Shown here: in pieces, positions 45,588 through 45,990 of the stretch | How the letters are laid out: each line of letters opens with the position of its first letter | How positions within the stretch are numbered: the stretch's first letter is position 1 | Assembly (NCBI GenBank): GCA_019232795.1 | Contig: JAFANH010000028.1 | Span: 1 to 45,990, forward strand | DNA: 45,990 nucleotides | Reading direction: 5' to 3' | Source: Burkholderiaceae bacterium | GTDB taxonomy: Bacteria > Pseudomonadota > Gammaproteobacteria > Burkholderiales > Burkholderiaceae_D | Position numbers and translations under genes: made by a program | The notes under the pieces: model-generated | Database searches by the model: none | What the model saw: only the letters and a program-made list of their open reading frames with translations | What the model was told of the DNA's origin: nothing

Positions 45588-45671
45588 CCCTCACTGCCCC
45601 GGCCCACATGCCGGGCACATGATCACACCGGTATTTTCGGAAAAATCCGCGTAAAACCACCGAAAAACCCT

Positions 45672-45700
45672 CTTGATATATCGGAAATCGCATCCATTTA
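45672..45700 (+). promoter_or_regulatory. Candidate sigma32 heat-shock promoter of htpG
   Basis: CTTGATA (45672-45678) and ATCCATTTA (45692-45700) with a 13-base spacer resemble the sigma32 boxes CTTGAAA and CCCCATNTA (7 of 9 at the -10). It lies about 110 bases before the htpG start. A heat-shock gene downstream makes this plausible. Confidence 0.5.
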
Positions 45701-45809
45701 TCGAAAGGTTTAGAATACCGCGCCGCAAGAAGGCTAAAACTGCCCGGCCTTCTAAGGCAAATCCCTAAATAATTCAGAACTGGTTTTTATTTAATACTTG
45801 AGGTAAACG

Positions 45810-45990
45810 ATGTCCGAAAAGCAAACTCTTGGTTTCCAGGCAGAGGTCAAGCAACTGCTGCAATTGATGATTCACTCCTTGTATTCGAACAAGGAAATCT
45901 TCTTGCGCGAACTGGTCTCCAACGCATCCGACGCCGCAGACAAGCTGCGCTTCGAAGCGATCAACCACGGCGAGCTGTTCGAGAACGATC
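45810..45990 (+). CDS. htpG: Hsp90 family chaperone HtpG (partial, 3' end outside window)
   Basis: The ATG at 45810 behind GAGGTAAACG starts [20 protein letters not shown], followed by [40 protein letters not shown]. This is the highly conserved N-terminal ATP-binding region of Hsp90, with the ELVSNASDA motif of the GHKL ATPase. Only the first 60 residues lie in the window. HtpG is a cytosolic ATP-dependent chaperone, usually induced by heat. Confidence 0.95.
   Translation, partial: MSEKQTLGFQAEVKQLLQLMIHSLYSNKEIFLRELVSNASDAADKLRFEAINHGELFEND

Noticed and set aside
45598..45615. Terminator after the MocR-type gene (CCCGGC/GCCGGG hairpin)
   Set aside because: The stem is good but no T-run follows, so intrinsic termination is unsupported.

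Overview
The window looks like chromosomal DNA of a betaproteobacterium of the Burkholderiales, most likely Oxalobacteraceae (Herminiimonas/Janthinobacterium-like). This is inferred from gene content: a PhaP phasin, an intracellular PHB depolymerase with a catalytic cysteine, a PHA_gran_rgn protein, a DUF1841 protein, an RnfB-like ferredoxin next to nth, parE/parC, and an FdxA plus ferredoxin-NADP reductase pair. No rRNA, tRNA, CRISPR array, prophage or complete IS was seen.

Layout. 1-1200: the start of a leftward membrane protein cut by the window edge, then a poorly coding stretch with a decayed thioesterase remnant. 1202-5445: four tightly overlapping two-component genes (REC-PAS-kinase, single-domain REC, triple-PAS kinase, Rcp1-like REC), none with a DNA-binding output. 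5635-6768: a methyltransferase with a repeat-encoded basic N-terminus and a small unknown gene. 7128-7832: phasin with a clear sigma70 promoter. 7888-10296: DUF349 protein. 10790-13110: degenerate HD-GYP protein, two FKBP isomerases (cytosolic then exported) and an acyl-CoA-binding protein. 13135-15172, leftward: PHA-granule protein, 2-hydroxyacid dehydrogenase, lone LutC. 15466-17004: ferredoxin and its reductase. 17075-18274: unknown low-complexity protein. 18678-23749: PHB depolymerase, RnfB-like ferredoxin, endonuclease III, nitroreductase, DUF1841, chromate transporter. 23862-24575: two tandem exported cytochromes c. 24827-27467: MoxR ATPase, GNAT acetyltransferase, VWA protein.

27869-28026 is a compact, nearly palindromic MITE-like element. 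It borders an envelope-related island (28196-33770): a BON protein, a NarL-type regulator and its CHASE3 kinase, then two DUF4398-like lipoproteins (one fused to OmpA), a BON lipoprotein and a SYLF protein. parE and parC follow, with an inverted repeat between them, then a sedolisin-type lipoprotein protease with Ig-like repeats, a PLP aminotransferase, a RidA protein read from TTG, a LysE exporter divergent from a MocR/PdxR-type regulator, and the start of htpG behind a plausible sigma32 promoter.

Themes: PHB storage metabolism is spread over four loci. Signal transduction is rich and partly orphan. The least conventional parts are the four-gene phosphorelay, the envelope regulator-plus-lipoprotein island with its MITE-like neighbour, and a terminator inside the nitroreductase leader.
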